From Mucilaginibacter sp. (lineage in GTDB: Bacteria > Bacteroidota > Bacteroidia > Sphingobacteriales > Sphingobacteriaceae), in assembly GCF_028287845.1 (NCBI RefSeq), contig NZ_JAQBOW010000115.1, positions 1 through 41,362 on the forward strand: DNA of 41,362 nt, in the 5' to 3' direction. Made by a program: the position numbers and the translations under genes. The notes beneath the pieces are model-generated. The model was not told the origin of the DNA. It was given only the letters and a program-made list of their open reading frames with translations, and ran no database searches. Each line of letters starts with the position of its first letter. Positions within the stretch are counted from its first letter, which is position 1. Positions 41,354 through 41,362 of the stretch are shown here, in pieces.

Positions 41354-41362
41354 TTGATGTGC

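Noticed and set aside
1..41362. Search for CRISPR arrays, tRNA/rRNA genes and transposase genes
   Set aside because: No regularly spaced 25-40 bp repeats, cloverleaf sequences or DDE-type transposase frames were seen. Reading by eye cannot exclude short fragments.

Overview
The window looks like chromosomal DNA of a Sphingobacteriaceae-type Bacteroidota (Mucilaginibacter/Pedobacter-like). The signs are: many reading frames without a Shine-Dalgarno sequence, -7 boxes of the TAnnTTTG type with an upstream TTG, a T9SS C-terminal sorting domain, a CarboxypepD-reg/TonB-plug outer-membrane protein, SprB-type and MBG-type adhesin repeats, 7TMR-DISM kinase architecture and DUF5777/NrfD genes. The genus is inferred from protein style only. 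No tRNA, rRNA, CRISPR array or intact insertion sequence was seen.

Layout. 1-3,300 is a worn region: the 3' end of a secreted surface protein, a frameshifted SprB/MBG adhesin remnant between two terminators, a FemAB/GNAT-like gene, a D-lactate dehydrogenase that has lost its whole NAD-binding domain, and a possible Crp C-terminal scrap. 3,396-10,391 carries a membrane protein and then eight co-directional genes for an electron-transfer module: YceI-like lipoprotein, C-X4-CH cytochrome lipoprotein, DUF5777 beta-barrel, cytochrome c, small Tat protein, PsrB-like Fe-S protein, NrfD and an anchored periplasmic protein. No catalytic molybdoenzyme is present, and a Crp-type palindrome lies about 60 bp before a good promoter. 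10,698-12,984 is a TviB/TviC pair that would make UDP-GalNAcA. 13,218-19,914 holds a BamA-like protein flanked by a 17-bp direct repeat, a PAS kinase, a T9SS cargo protein, a GNAT, a small glycine-zipper membrane protein, a cysC remnant, a REP-like inverted repeat and a beta-propeller. 20,179-21,361 is an AhpC/AhpD peroxide-defence pair.

21,529-27,332 is a signalling block. Five minus-strand genes with short gaps encode a GNAT-fold protein, a SAM methyltransferase, a 7TMR-DISM histidine kinase, a receiver-kinase hybrid and a single receiver; a second receiver gene converges on them. The pairing of two small-molecule-type enzymes with a membrane sensor kinase suggests a make-and-sense signalling system. 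The divergent intergenic region beside it carries two 15-bp palindromes and faces a lipoprotein with the features of a bacterial pepsin (two DTG motifs, a flap Tyr and a pepsin-like C-terminus).

28,838-41,353 is mostly core and envelope genes: SUMT (cobA), an FNR-like regulator with four candidate Fe-S cysteines, a large GH67/GH20-like secreted protein, a cold-shock protein, a lone receiver, a TonB-plug beta-barrel with glycine-rich segments, pdxJ and gcvP. The leading candidates for undescribed systems are the GNAT/methyltransferase/kinase cluster and the NrfD module without a catalytic subunit; the pepsin-like lipoprotein comes next.
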